This document shows, piece by piece, positions 54,650 through 63,859 of a stretch of DNA of 64,000 bases. The position numbers and the translations under genes are program-made. The notes beneath the pieces are model-generated. The model did not search any database. It was not told the origin of the DNA and saw nothing but the letters and a program-made list of their open reading frames with translations. Position 1 is the first letter of the stretch, and each line of letters opens with the position of its first letter. This stretch comes from Halomonas sp. ALS9. GTDB taxonomy: Bacteria > Pseudomonadota > Gammaproteobacteria > Pseudomonadales > Halomonadaceae. The stretch lies in contig NZ_LXRG01000065.1 of the NCBI RefSeq assembly GCF_001651035.1, positions 62,001 to 126,000 of the forward strand, read 5' to 3'.

Positions 54650-56245
54650 ATGCACGCTTTGACCCTGGCGTCCTTCCTGTTTTTTACAGGGCTTGTCGCC
54701 TTTATCACTTGGCAAATCACTCGCCGAGATGACCACTCAAGTACCAGCGGCTACTTTCTGGCAGGGCGTACGCTAACTTTCCCGCTGATCGCTGGCTCTT
54801 TGCTAATGACCAACCTCTCCACCGAGCAAATGGTGGGGCTCAATGGGGCAGCGTTTTCCGATGGTTTAAGCGTGATGGCCTGGGAAGTGGTTGCGGTTAT
54901 CGCACTGGTGGCATTGGCGCTCTTCTTCCTGCCGCGGTTTTTGAAAAGTGGTATTGCCACGCTGCCACAGCTACTCGAAATTCGTTTCGATAAGACCACC
55001 CAGCTAATCACCAATATCATTTTCCTAATTGCTTATGCAGTGGTTCTGCTGCCGATTATTCTCTATTCCGGCGCCATCGGTCTGCAGGGGATGCTCGATC
55101 TTCAGGGGCTTACCGGTATCGAGTCTTCGGCGACGCTGCTTTGGTTAACGGTGTGGATCGTCGGTATTATCGGCGCGGTGTATGCACTGTTTGGTGGACT
55201 ACGCACGGTTGCGGTTTCGGATACGCTTAACGGCGTTGGGCTATTGATCGGCGGTTTTGTGATCGTCTATTTCGGCCTCCAGGCCGTGAGTGACGGCAGC
55301 GGCATTATGGAAGGCTGGAGCATCCTCAAAGAAAGCGACCCGGATAAGCTTAATTCGATTGGCGGCGCTGATCAGCAGGTGCCGTTCTTTACTCTGTTTA
55401 CCGGCGTTTTCCTGATTAACTTGTTCTACTGGACCACCAATCAGCAGATTATTCAGCGTACCTTTGCGGCCAAAAACCTGGCTGAAGGTCAGAAGGGCGT
55501 GCTGCTGACCGGTCTGTTTAAACTACTGGGGCCACTCTATCTGGTGCTGCCCGGCATTATTGCTTATCACCTTTATGCTGATCAGGGCGTGCGTGCCGAT
55601 GAAGCCTACGGCCATTTGGTGTTTAACGTACTGCCGCCGTATCTCACCGGGTTTTTTGCCGCGGTGATGGTAGGCGCGATCCTGTCGTCGTTTAACTCTG
55701 CACTTAACAGTACCACCACGATTTTCAGCTTGGGCATCTATAAAGGTGTGCTGAACAAAGAGGCGACGGAAGAGCAGGTGGTTAAATCGGGTAAGGTGTT
55801 TGGCTGGATCATGGCCATCATTACCATGATTATCGCACCGTTGCTGGCCGGTCAGGATAGCCTGTTCGGTTACCTGCAGAAGATGAACGCGATCTACTTT
55901 ATTCCGATTCTAGCAGTAGTGCTGGTAGGGCTATTAACCAAGCGTGTTCCACCGATGGCGGCCAAGATTGCTCTTGTGGGCGGCTGCTTGTTGATTGCCG
56001 CCGGTTACTTTGTGCCACCGTTTACACTGCTGCCGCAGATCATGCACGAGTTCCACTTCGTGGCGCTGGTCTTTGTGCTGCTAGTAGTCGTGATGCTGAT
56101 TATTGGCAAGCTGCGCCCCAGGGAAACCGACTGGATTCAGCAGCACAGCGGCGATGTGGATCTAACACCCTGGAAAGGCGCAGTACCCGCCGGTATTGTC
56201 CTGGTCGTGTTAGTGATCGTGATGTATATAAGCTTTGCGGGTTAA
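54650..56245 (+). CDS. Sodium/sugar symporter (SSS family, SGLT-like)
   Basis: Sodium-coupled symporter, 531 aa with about 14 membrane helices. N-terminal [18 protein letters not shown] and [14 protein letters not shown] correspond to the vSGLT sodium/sugar site helix 1; [24 protein letters not shown] corresponds to the SSS signature YW..NQ.I.QR..AAK of sugar carriers. This points to a sugar (galactose or glucose) rather than proline. GAGGTG precedes ATG 54650. The dgo genes beyond the STAND gene suggest galactose or a galactose-derived acid as substrate, but that is inference. Confidence 0.85.
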   Translation: MHALTLASFLFFTGLVAFITWQITRRDDHSSTSGYFLAGRTLTFPLIAGSLLMTNLSTEQMVGLNGAAFSDGLSVMAWEVVAVIALVALALFFLPRFLKSGIATLPQLLEIRFDKTTQLITNIIFLIAYAVVLLPIILYSGAIGLQGMLDLQGLTGIESSATLLWLTVWIVGIIGAVYALFGGLRTVAVSDTLNGVGLLIGGFVIVYFGLQAVSDGSGIMEGWSILKESDPDKLNSIGGADQQVPFFTLFTGVFLINLFYWTTNQQIIQRTFAAKNLAEGQKGVLLTGLFKLLGPLYLVLPGIIAYHLYADQGVRADEAYGHLVFNVLPPYLTGFFAAVMVGAILSSFNSALNSTTTIFSLGIYKGVLNKEATEEQVVKSGKVFGWIMAIITMIIAPLLAGQDSLFGYLQKMNAIYFIPILAVVLVGLLTKRVPPMAAKIALVGGCLLIAAGYFVPPFTLLPQIMHEFHFVALVFVLLVVVMLIIGKLRPRETDWIQQHSGDVDLTPWKGAVPAGIVLVVLVIVMYISFAG

Positions 56246-56311
56246 ACGGCTTTCTGAAGCATTTAGCTTGTGTAGCACCTAATTAGTTTGACCTCTATGT
56301 CGTCTTTGAAC

Positions 56312-56340
56312 GCCCGCTGCATTGCAGCGGGCTTTCTGTC
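56312..56340 (+). terminator. Terminator after the SSS symporter
   Basis: GCCCGCTGC / GCAGCGGGC, 9-bp stem, loop ATT, then TTTCTGTCTTTC. The 300 bp around it (56246-56545) holds no recognised gene; from 56341 the sequence becomes A/T-richer up to the STAND gene. Confidence 0.8.
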
Positions 56341-56545
56341 TTTCAGGGGCCAGATTAATGCGGGCTCGGCTATAACATTTGATTCATTCGTTGATCATGC
56401 TGCGTGCCTAGTTCAGTATTTTGAGATTTTCTGACTTTTCCTAGCCATAGTGGATACTCGTTTAAGAGTTTAAAGAGCACTTGACCGGTGCGTCGTGTAC
56501 CAGCTTTAAAGGCACCTGCCTTTGCCGATAATCGAGGACGAGAGA

Positions 56546-59500
56546 ATGACACAAGCCGGTGGGCCTGCTGCGATCAATGGCTTCCTTTACCAGATTCTCC
56601 ATCACTTAGGATGGATTACGGAAGTTTCGCTCTCCGGCACTATAGATGGAGCGCTGATCGATGATGCATGTCTGGTTCTTGAGCCGCGCAATGGCGGTGA
56701 CGCAAGAGCTGAGGCGGCTGGCGTATATCTCGTTGAGCAGTACAAGTCACGTAAAAATGGCACATGGTCTGTCAAGGATATCGTCTCTGTTCTTGTTGAT
56801 CTGCGAAAGTCAATACCATCCCAGTATCCAGCTTATGCACGTTATCGATTTGTCACTGATGGTCAGGAAGGCCGTTTAGAGCCTTTAAAACTGTTTCTCA
56901 CGGATGTTGAATCAGCAGTGGCACCTGATGATCTAGATCAGTTGATAAAAAGGAAATTCAGCTCAGAGCTAATCTGTACCAATAGCGAATTCTTCGACCA
57001 TATTGTTGTGGCTAGCCGCGCAATTGGAAAACTACTGGAGGACGATGAGCGGATACAAGTATTTCATCTTCTTCAGCACCTGCAGCTAGAGTTTGAATCG
57101 GATGGCACTAAACAGGCTTATGCTGTAGATAAATTGCTGCGCCGCTATGCTCCTAACCTGGGAGACGAAAGCGGTATTAGGGAACGGCTTGTAGGTATTC
57201 TTGTTGAGAAATTAAGTAAGGGAGAAGCAAAGCTTGATCGCCAAGAGATAAACGATATGTTTCGCAATGTAGGGCTCAATCCCGATAGGATTGTTCGTCT
57301 TGAGCAACTAGCTGAAACGATGGGTGAGCGGACTCGCAATCGTCTTGATCGTATGGGTTATCGCCCTGAGTGTGATGTGCGGAACCCTCCGGATTGGCCA
57401 GATAGTAAGCCCGTTCTTTTGATCGCTGGCGCAAGCGGTATGGGAAAAACTTGGCAACTGGGTCGGCTTCTGGAGACTCTGGCGAAAAGCCGTGAGATAG
57501 TCACACTCGTACCTTCTAACAGCGCTTCGGAAACAGTGCTGAAAGATGCAGCACAGGATATCTGGCAAACCGGGCTCGACGAAACATCTGAGAAATCACT
57601 TGTTGCGGTTGCGCGATTCCTTTGCGAGCTTGTTCCAAACGCTGAGGGTCGAAAGATCACGATCGCCGTGGATGATGTTCAGGACGTGGATGTTGCCCGT
57701 GCTCTCATTCGACAGGATTGGGCCGAGTGGGGCATGCGTCTTGTCATTACAGTACCGCTTGAGTTGAGCGGAACGCTAAAGTTAGCTGACAGTGAACGTA
57801 TTCATCTGCATCAGGTCGGGGATTTCTCGATCAATGATCTTGATTGCCTCTTGAGCCGGAATGGTAAAAGGTGGACTGAACTCCCTCCCGACCTTAAGAA
57901 GCTTCTGCGCGCTCCAATTTTGGCCGGCCTTTTACTCAAACTTCCTTATAGCTCCATACAACGTGCTCCTCGAAGCGAGTATGAAATCTTTGAGTCCTTT
58001 TGGGAGCGCATTGCTTCAAGGGGAGTTCTTAGTGATGTAGGCATCGTGCTCGCGCTCGCTGCTTTATACGTCGGTGGGGAGGTTTATCCGCTTCCCCGGC
58101 AGAGATGGAACGAAATCGATCTGAACGGTGAGAGTCGCGCCCGGTTGGAAGCGGCTGGATGGCTTCGAACCACTGAATATGGCGAAGTTGCATTTGCGCA
58201 TGACCGTCTGCTGAATTGGGCTGTCGCTCAAGAGTTTGTCCGCCAGTATCAGCACAAACAACTTAGCGAGGAAAAGCTTGGTGAATTTTTTTCAGGTGGC
58301 AGTAGCAAAGACCAGTCACAGTGGCGTCGCCTCGGATATGTGCCGATGGATGCGATCTGGCTGCTCGGGAAAAACGATCAAAGCGCCGAACCGCTGGGCG
58401 TGATCGTCGCACGAATGGAACAAAGCCGAGAGTTCGGAAGCTATGGAGGAGAGCTGTACAAGTACCTGCTTCCGACATTGGGTCAGCGTGCGGTTCCAAT
58501 TCTTCTCTCTCGCTTGCATTCTGTAGTTTCCTATGAGGCTGGAGATTACCGTGTGAGTCTGATCGGCCAAGCCTTTGCCAGTTTGGCTCGGCAGGATCAT
58601 GTTGACCTGACGAATGTTGTAAGATCACTTCTCCGATCCAACTCATGGGATCTTCAGAGTGTGGCGATAGCGGTGTTAACAGTCGCACCGGATGCCGATT
58701 GGCTCGACAGGATTTGGGAAATTCACCAGCGTTGCGTCGCTATTTTAGAAGATCGATCGAACAGCGTACCGCACGATGGCTATCAAGCCAGTATGGCCGC
58801 CTTGCGCGCCGGGGTTGCCCAGAACCCCGCATGGCTTCAGCTACGAATCCTCTCTGTCAATCCCAGTACGGAATCCGTCTGGGATCTTGGATATTTATTA
58901 AATACCCTAGAACATCCCGATGCGCTGAATATCTGGAGAAAAACACGGGATCGTTTGATTGAAATGATGCCTGCGAGTAAGCCGCGTAGCCTGCTGCATT
59001 GCATCGCACGCTTTGGCGACCGAGAAAAGATAGATTTCGTTGCGCAGCATTTATCACTGCAGCAAGACTTCGCCAGCGGGGCCGCTCTCTACGCTCTGTC
59101 CGTTCTTGATCCGGGTGCCGCAATTAATCGGTTCATGGAGGTCAGTGAAGCGGAACGCTACTTATCTCGAAATCAATGGTTCCCTGGTTTACTAAACGTC
59201 GAGCCGGAATTGACCCGGCATCGCGTGTTTGAGCTAGCTAAAGCGCAGCCGAAAGGCCGCCACATTATTGAAATACTTTTCGGTGACCGGCCGGATGAAA
59301 TCAACGAAGAAATGCTGCGGTTTGTGCTGCGCACCCTTGAGCAAGACTTGCGGGAAGATCTCGATGCGATCACCGTGGGAGATCTGCGCTGGCCTGATCG
59401 ACCGCTAAGTTTTTTGGGGAGTATCACGCGTCCGGATCTTCTTTCCATCATAATGGCGGAGGAAGGGGGTGAGCTAGAAGCAATGCTCGTTACCATCGGC

Positions 59501-61078
59501 TGCTGTCGGCCACGAATAAATAGTATGGGTAACGAGCCTGTGCATGAGGGCCTGCGTAGGCTTCTCATCCTGATAGGCGGTGAAGGGATCACTACGCTAC
59601 TCAAGCACGAGCTAGAGTCTGAGCACTACTGGGTACGCCATGGCGGTTTAAAGTGGGCTTTTGTACGTCAAGATTCTGGAGTTATAGAGCGATTAGCTGC
59701 CATCGCCCTCCGACCAATTCCACGAGATGCTATTGGAAAACTGGAATCGGAACCTTATAGCGATTTCCATAAAGCAGTAAGCGGACTGGCTGCATTAGGT
59801 GCTGATACCAGTTTGGTCGATGCTATTTTCGAGATCGGAATATCTGAAGTACCACTCGAACTTTTTCTTCTTAGATTACATCAAGGGCCAATGCCGATTG
59901 CTCTCCTAAACAGAGCTATTTTGACTCTGAAAAATAGAGCAGCAGTAGAAAATGAGCTTTGTGTCGCTGTGATTACTGCTTGGTTCAGCAATAATGAGGA
60001 GCTCATACCTATTGTGCGCGACTTGTTGGGGAGAACTGATCCTGCCAGTCGTTTGGCAATATATCTTTGTATCGCGCTCCGCGAGCTTGGTGATCAATCC
60101 GAAGAATTTGCCCAGTTTGCTTTTTTTGTAGCGCAAACGAAAGAGAATGTTCGGTGGGGTATTGATGCTCTTACAAGCGTAGGGGATGGCGGTGAGGAAT
60201 TACTGCTGGAATGGCTACAAAATCAGAGCGTGGGTTTATGGAGCCGCTATGAGGTTTTCGTTATTCGTATGCTATATAGGCGTTCGGAGACGCGAGATCA
60301 AGCCATAGCAGCTGCAGGAATAGCCTGTGAGCGGGTTAGCTATTTCGATGAGACCCCTTATGACATAGCAGCTGAAGCGAATGATCCTGGGTTGCGGGAT
60401 ACAATTCTTGAAAAGGCGTTTTCTGAAAACTCTTTCTTCGTGACAGAGCCACTGAACGCCATCGAAGGCCTAGCCAAATTTAATATGCCGCGCGCTGTTG
60501 ATGCAATTGAGTTGGCTTTCCAAACCCACCCAAAGATTGAGCGAGAGTTGGCGAGGCTGCTCGTTCGCCTCGCACCAGATGTAGCAGCCGAGAAGCTGAT
60601 TAATGCGGCTGTTATGATTGAGCGGGATTCGATTAGAAGTGCCGTCGGACGAGCTCTGCGACAGCTCGATCCTGCAATAATTGCCCCGCTGTTTGCCGAG
60701 CGCGTAAAGGGTACAGCTTCCGAGAGAAAGGTCATCGCTGAATTAGCTGCTTGGTTGCCACTTCCTCAAATTAATAACGTCCTCGTCGGACTTGCTGACC
60801 AAGATAGCGCTAGCGAAGTCAGGCATTCGGCACTGCAGGCGCTCGAATACCATCGTAAGGAAGCAGGCCTAAGAGCGCTGCTAGAGGCCTTTAAAACTGC
60901 AGGTTATGACAAGCGGTGGAGTCTGCTAACGGCCATCCTGAATGGTGCTGATGCTCATTTGTTGAAGAGCCGTGATGATCCACTTTGGTTAGGCCACATC
61001 CTAACGGACGAACTCCCATTTATATTTGAACACCATGCTAATAATGTGCTGAAGCAAAGAGTCCAGCGAGGCAAGTAG
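56546..61078 (+). CDS. Predicted antiphage STAND ATPase with N-terminal nuclease-like domain and long helical repeats (Avs-like)
   Basis: 1510 aa. N-terminus (1-160) looks like a Cap4/DUF4297-type PD-(D/E)xK nuclease: GGPAAINGFLYQ (5-16), Asp39/Asp40, then Gln65-Tyr-Lys67 (VEQYKS), the Q-x-K variant used by Mrr and Cap4. Core (about 280-565): Walker A GASGMGKT (295-302), Walker B ITIAVDD (371-377), and the STAND-end motif FAHDRLLNWAVAQEF (550-564). Residues 570-1510 are repeated pairs of helices, HEAT-like, with no clear catalytic motif. Nuclease-STAND-repeat order is that of Avs defence proteins, where the repeats recognise a phage protein and the nuclease then degrades DNA. GAGGACGAGAGA precedes ATG 56546. 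Single gene, A/T-richer in its last third, among sugar genes. Defence role is inferred. Confidence 0.75.
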   Translation: MTQAGGPAAINGFLYQILHHLGWITEVSLSGTIDGALIDDACLVLEPRNGGDARAEAAGVYLVEQYKSRKNGTWSVKDIVSVLVDLRKSIPSQYPAYARYRFVTDGQEGRLEPLKLFLTDVESAVAPDDLDQLIKRKFSSELICTNSEFFDHIVVASRAIGKLLEDDERIQVFHLLQHLQLEFESDGTKQAYAVDKLLRRYAPNLGDESGIRERLVGILVEKLSKGEAKLDRQEINDMFRNVGLNPDRIVRLEQLAETMGERTRNRLDRMGYRPECDVRNPPDWPDSKPVLLIAGASGMGKTWQLGRLLETLAKSREIVTLVPSNSASETVLKDAAQDIWQTGLDETSEKSLVAVARFLCELVPNAEGRKITIAVDDVQDVDVARALIRQDWAEWGMRLVITVPLELSGTLKLADSERIHLHQVGDFSINDLDCLLSRNGKRWTELPPDLKKLLRAPILAGLLLKLPYSSIQRAPRSEYEIFESFWERIASRGVLSDVGIVLALAALYVGGEVYPLPRQRWNEIDLNGESRARLEAAGWLRTTEYGEVAFAHDRLLNWAVAQEFVRQYQHKQLSEEKLGEFFSGGSSKDQSQWRRLGYVPMDAIWLLGKNDQSAEPLGVIVARMEQSREFGSYGGELYKYLLPTLGQRAVPILLSRLHSVVSYEAGDYRVSLIGQAFASLARQDHVDLTNVVRSLLRSNSWDLQSVAIAVLTVAPDADWLDRIWEIHQRCVAILEDRSNSVPHDGYQASMAALRAGVAQNPAWLQLRILSVNPSTESVWDLGYLLNTLEHPDALNIWRKTRDRLIEMMPASKPRSLLHCIARFGDREKIDFVAQHLSLQQDFASGAALYALSVLDPGAAINRFMEVSEAERYLSRNQWFPGLLNVEPELTRHRVFELAKAQPKGRHIIEILFGDRPDEINEEMLRFVLRTLEQDLREDLDAITVGDLRWPDRPLSFLGSITRPDLLSIIMAEEGGELEAMLVTIGCCRPRINSMGNEPVHEGLRRLLILIGGEGITTLLKHELESEHYWVRHGGLKWAFVRQDSGVIERLAAIALRPIPRDAIGKLESEPYSDFHKAVSGLAALGADTSLVDAIFEIGISEVPLELFLLRLHQGPMPIALLNRAILTLKNRAAVENELCVAVITAWFSNNEELIPIVRDLLGRTDPASRLAIYLCIALRELGDQSEEFAQFAFFVAQTKENVRWGIDALTSVGDGGEELLLEWLQNQSVGLWSRYEVFVIRMLYRRSETRDQAIAAAGIACERVSYFDETPYDIAAEANDPGLRDTILEKAFSENSFFVTEPLNAIEGLAKFNMPRAVDAIELAFQTHPKIERELARLLVRLAPDVAAEKLINAAVMIERDSIRSAVGRALRQLDPAIIAPLFAERVKGTASERKVIAELAAWLPLPQINNVLVGLADQDSASEVRHSALQALEYHRKEAGLRALLEAFKTAGYDKRWSLLTAILNGADAHLLKSRDDPLWLGHILTDELPFIFEHHANNVLKQRVQRGK

Positions 61079-61281
61079 TGGCAGACCCTAGTCCGCCAAC
61101 AGTACGTATCGCCTTAAGGCAACACACTGAAACAAGGTCAACATGGCAAGCAGCTTCAATGAAGAAGGCCTGATCTTTTAAGTGGCTGTTCAAATTGATC
61201 GCGTAATTAGATCCGTAACGACCGAGTAGGTGATCGATTGTGCTGCAGGGGCAGTCAAATAAGAGATTCGCACTCAATAGT
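61079..61281. other. Unexplained segment right of the STAND gene
   Basis: About 200 bp with no gene in the main strand. The minus strand is open for 79 codons (61038-61277) across it but has no ribosome site and no recognised family, and it would overlap the STAND end. It may be a relic of the event that inserted the STAND gene. No direct repeat flanking the gene was seen. Confidence 0.35.
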
Positions 61282-61304
61282 AGCCCCGCGATTGCGGGGC
61301 TTTC
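61282..61304. terminator. Terminator between the STAND gene and the lactonase gene
   Basis: AGCCCCGC / GCGGGGCT, 8-bp stem, loop GATT, followed on the plus strand by TTCTC. Convergent position suits ending of both transcripts. Confidence 0.75.
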
Positions 61305-61314
61305 TCATATCTGG

Positions 61315-62211
61315 CTAAGCCAAGCGTAGCGGTGGCTCGGCGAGTCCAGTGATGCCGGTCTCGACCACATAAAGTGAGCCCGCGGTGGGCTCTTGGGCTA
61401 GCTGCTCTGCACTAAACCCCTCTTGCGCTGTGGTGATATAGAGTGTTTTTAGATCAGGGCCTGCAAAAGCCGGGCAGGAGGGTTGGCTGACGGGCAGTTC
61501 AACCCGGCCAATAATTTGACCATCGTGATCCAAACGCACCACCTGCCCAGCTCCCCACAGCGCTAGCCATAGGCAGCCTTCGCTATCCATGACTGCGCCA
61601 TCGGGATTGCCCAGGCTGGAGAAAAAATCCGCCCAGGGCTGCGGCTCGCCCTGGGGCCAGCCGTCGCTATCCAGCGCCCAGCGCATTACTACCCCGGTCA
61701 CCGTATCGGTAAACCAGGCAAACTCACCGTTTTCAGCAAAGCAGATAGCATTGGGAATCGTCAGCCCTGTACGCAGCCGCGATAGCTCACCGCGATGGAG
61801 GCGATAAAGGCTTCCCGCGTTTCTTTCCGCGCTTTTGCCCATGCTGGAAAGCCACAGGCTGCCGTGGCGATCAATGCGGGCGTCATTGCTGCGGGTGACC
61901 GGGTTATCGGCCTCGAAATCACACAGCTTTTCTGCCTTGCCGCTGTCTGGGTCGAAGCGGCTTAGGCGGTCTTCGCCGACTAACAGCAGGCCACCCTCTT
62001 CAAGGGGTGCAGCCAGTGACACTCGATGATCAAATTGAAAGTGGCCGCTCTCACCGCTGGCGGGGGAGAGCCAGTGCAACTGCTTTTCTAGAATGTCGCA
62101 CCAATAGAGGCGTTGATTTTTGGCGTCCCACTGTGGGCCTTCACCCAGAGTGCAACGGCAATCAACCGCTAACTCTGCTTGCCACGTTGAAACATGCATA
62201 CCTGTGCTCAT
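61315..62211 (-). CDS. SMP-30/gluconolactonase-family lactonase
   Basis: Six-bladed propeller lactonase, 298 aa, that opens sugar lactones; in a dgo operon D-galactono-1,4-lactone is the likely substrate. Metal ligands expected of the family: Glu24 in TLGEGPQW, Asn and Asp in SNDARIDRHG (about 109-114), IPNAICF Asn and GNPDGAVMDSEG Asp. It resembles the AraL/GalL-like branch. AAGGAGAAC precedes ATG 62211. Last gene of the operon dgoD-dgoK-dgoA-lactonase, 15 bp after dgoA. Confidence 0.9.
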   Translation of the reverse strand: MSTGMHVSTWQAELAVDCRCTLGEGPQWDAKNQRLYWCDILEKQLHWLSPASGESGHFQFDHRVSLAAPLEEGGLLLVGEDRLSRFDPDSGKAEKLCDFEADNPVTRSNDARIDRHGSLWLSSMGKSAERNAGSLYRLHRGELSRLRTGLTIPNAICFAENGEFAWFTDTVTGVVMRWALDSDGWPQGEPQPWADFFSSLGNPDGAVMDSEGCLWLALWGAGQVVRLDHDGQIIGRVELPVSQPSCPAFAGPDLKTLYITTAQEGFSAEQLAQEPTAGSLYVVETGITGLAEPPLRLA

Positions 62212-62226
62212 TGTTGTTAGTTCTCC

Positions 62227-62832
62227 TTATTGTTCTCCTGCTAACCAAGCATCGACAAGGGCTTGAGCCTGTTGCCCTACTTGAGAAGCGCTTTGGCCGG
62301 GTTTATATAACGCGCTGCCCAGGCCTGCACCATCGACACCTGCTGCGCGCCAAGCGGCGAAGTTATCGACCCCAACGCCGCCAACCGCATACAAAAGGGT
62401 GCCTGTGGGCAGTACTGAGCGCACTGCCTGCATGCCCTCTAATCCTACCTGCACCGCGGGGAAAAGTTTAAGTCCGGTGGCACCTGCATCGAGTGCCTCG
62501 AAGGCTTCAGAGGGTGTCACAATCCCTGGCCAACTCGCCATACCGAGTCTATGCGTCTCTTCAATGACCGCAGGCCGACAGTTGGGAGAAACGATCAGGC
62601 GTCCACCAGCAGCGTGAACTTCACGCACCTGAGCCGGAGTGAGCACCGTACCTGCACCAATGACTGCGCTCTCGCCAAATGCGTCTACCAAGCGGCGAAT
62701 GCTTTCCAGCGGGTTGGGTGAATTAAGCGGCACTTCAATCTGGGTAATACCCGCGTCCAGCACCGCTTTAGCAATATCAACCACTTCGTCGGGCGCCACG
62801 CCGCGCAAAATACCGATTAAGGGCAAGGTCAT
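62227..62832 (-). CDS. dgoA: 2-dehydro-3-deoxy-6-phosphogalactonate aldolase
   Basis: Splits 2-keto-3-deoxy-6-phosphogalactonate into pyruvate and glyceraldehyde 3-phosphate. 201 aa from ATG 62832, which has GGAGAGAG seven bases upstream; ATG 62847 overlaps the dgoK stop (TAATG) and would add MERVT. Class I aldolase: Glu33 in IEVPLN and Schiff-base Lys122 in LKLFPA, and the SPN in RLIVSPNCRP marks the DgoA type rather than Eda. Operon with dgoK and the lactonase. Confidence 0.93.
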   Translation of the reverse strand: MTLPLIGILRGVAPDEVVDIAKAVLDAGITQIEVPLNSPNPLESIRRLVDAFGESAVIGAGTVLTPAQVREVHAAGGRLIVSPNCRPAVIEETHRLGMASWPGIVTPSEAFEALDAGATGLKLFPAVQVGLEGMQAVRSVLPTGTLLYAVGGVGVDNFAAWRAAGVDGAGLGSALYKPGQSASQVGQQAQALVDAWLAGEQ

Positions 62833-62846
62833 AGTCACTCTCTCCA

Positions 62847-63830
62847 TTAACAGTTAGCCGCCTTAAGCGCTTGATGGGCAAGCCGAAGGCCAGCGAGTAC
62901 CGCGGCGTCACCATCCACATGCTGCGCCTGATGGCCGATCGTATTGAGCGCCAGCGTATAGCGCTGGCTTAGGGCTTGGTTGCCAATCAGCATGATCGGC
63001 TTATCGGTGGGACATTCACGGCAGGCACCGGCAAGTTCAAGGCCAATAGCAAGTCCTGAGAGCCTGGCCGCCAGTACGGCGCCACGCGTGTCGCCAGTAG
63101 GTAGTCGACCATCGAGTAAATCCTGGGCGCGTAGGCCGAACAAGCGACTACTAAAGGTTTCGGGCGCCGCGTAGATCTCGCTAACGGCCGCAATAAACGT
63201 TTCACGGCAAACAGGGTCTTGAAGCCCATCGCTGCCGATTGAGTGGCGCAAAACTGATTTGTTGGCCAATAGCTGGTAGAGCTCGCCGGTTAAGTAGGTC
63301 GAAAACCCACTCACCGCGCCCGCTTCAAGAGTGGCCCATTTGGCGTGGGTGCCGGGCAGGCAGGCGAGACCCGTAAAGTCAGGTGAGTCAGCGACGAGGC
63401 CTGCTAGCTGTGTCTCCTCGCCACGCATTACATCAAAGTGAGTCGCCGTGCTGCGGATTTGGCTTAAACCGGGCAGTAGATAAACACGTAGCTGGTCGCC
63501 TGAAAGCGTTGGTGTGACTGCGCCTTGGCTAAGTTGGTCAAGCCGGGTAGGCACTGGCAAATAGGCGGCTTCCAGCCAGCCCTGGCGGGCGCCTGCCATA
63601 CCGCACACCAGGACATCAGTCTGGCCGGTGGTGGGCAGCCAGTCGCCCACCAGCCGCAGCAGTTCGGCTTCGTATTCATCGGCTTTCAACGACAGCATAC
63701 CTTTGTCGCTAGTGGCTTGGGTAATCACTTGGTCGTGTTGATCCAGCCCCCAGGCGCGCAGGTTGCTAGAGCCCCAGTCCACGGCAATCCACGCCAGCTG
63801 TTGCTCTAACGTTGCAGTCGTCGTGCTCAT
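62847..63830 (-). CDS. dgoK: 2-dehydro-3-deoxygalactonokinase
   Basis: Phosphorylates 2-keto-3-deoxygalactonate at O6 with ATP. 327 aa. Nucleotide-binding phosphate-1 loop IAVDWGSSNLRAW (residues 14-26), substrate region VMRGEETQL, and CLPGTHAKWATL, all characteristic of the DgoK family (RokA-like fold of the Hsp70/actin superfamily). ATG 63830 has GAGG upstream; an upstream in-frame start of 22 codons lacks one and runs into dgoD. Operon with dgoD upstream (29 bp). Confidence 0.93.
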   Translation of the reverse strand: MSTTTATLEQQLAWIAVDWGSSNLRAWGLDQHDQVITQATSDKGMLSLKADEYEAELLRLVGDWLPTTGQTDVLVCGMAGARQGWLEAAYLPVPTRLDQLSQGAVTPTLSGDQLRVYLLPGLSQIRSTATHFDVMRGEETQLAGLVADSPDFTGLACLPGTHAKWATLEAGAVSGFSTYLTGELYQLLANKSVLRHSIGSDGLQDPVCRETFIAAVSEIYAAPETFSSRLFGLRAQDLLDGRLPTGDTRGAVLAARLSGLAIGLELAGACRECPTDKPIMLIGNQALSQRYTLALNTIGHQAQHVDGDAAVLAGLRLAHQALKAANC

Positions 63831-63859
63831 TGGGTAAGCCTCATCGTTGATTGCATGGC

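Noticed and set aside
56370..56552. 60-codon minus-strand open frame before the STAND gene
   Set aside because: Overlaps the STAND start, no clear ribosome site, no recognised motif.
61038..61277. 79-codon minus-strand open frame across the STAND end
   Set aside because: Overlaps the STAND gene antisense, no ribosome site, no family; first looked like a transposase scrap but no IS feature or terminal repeat could be found.
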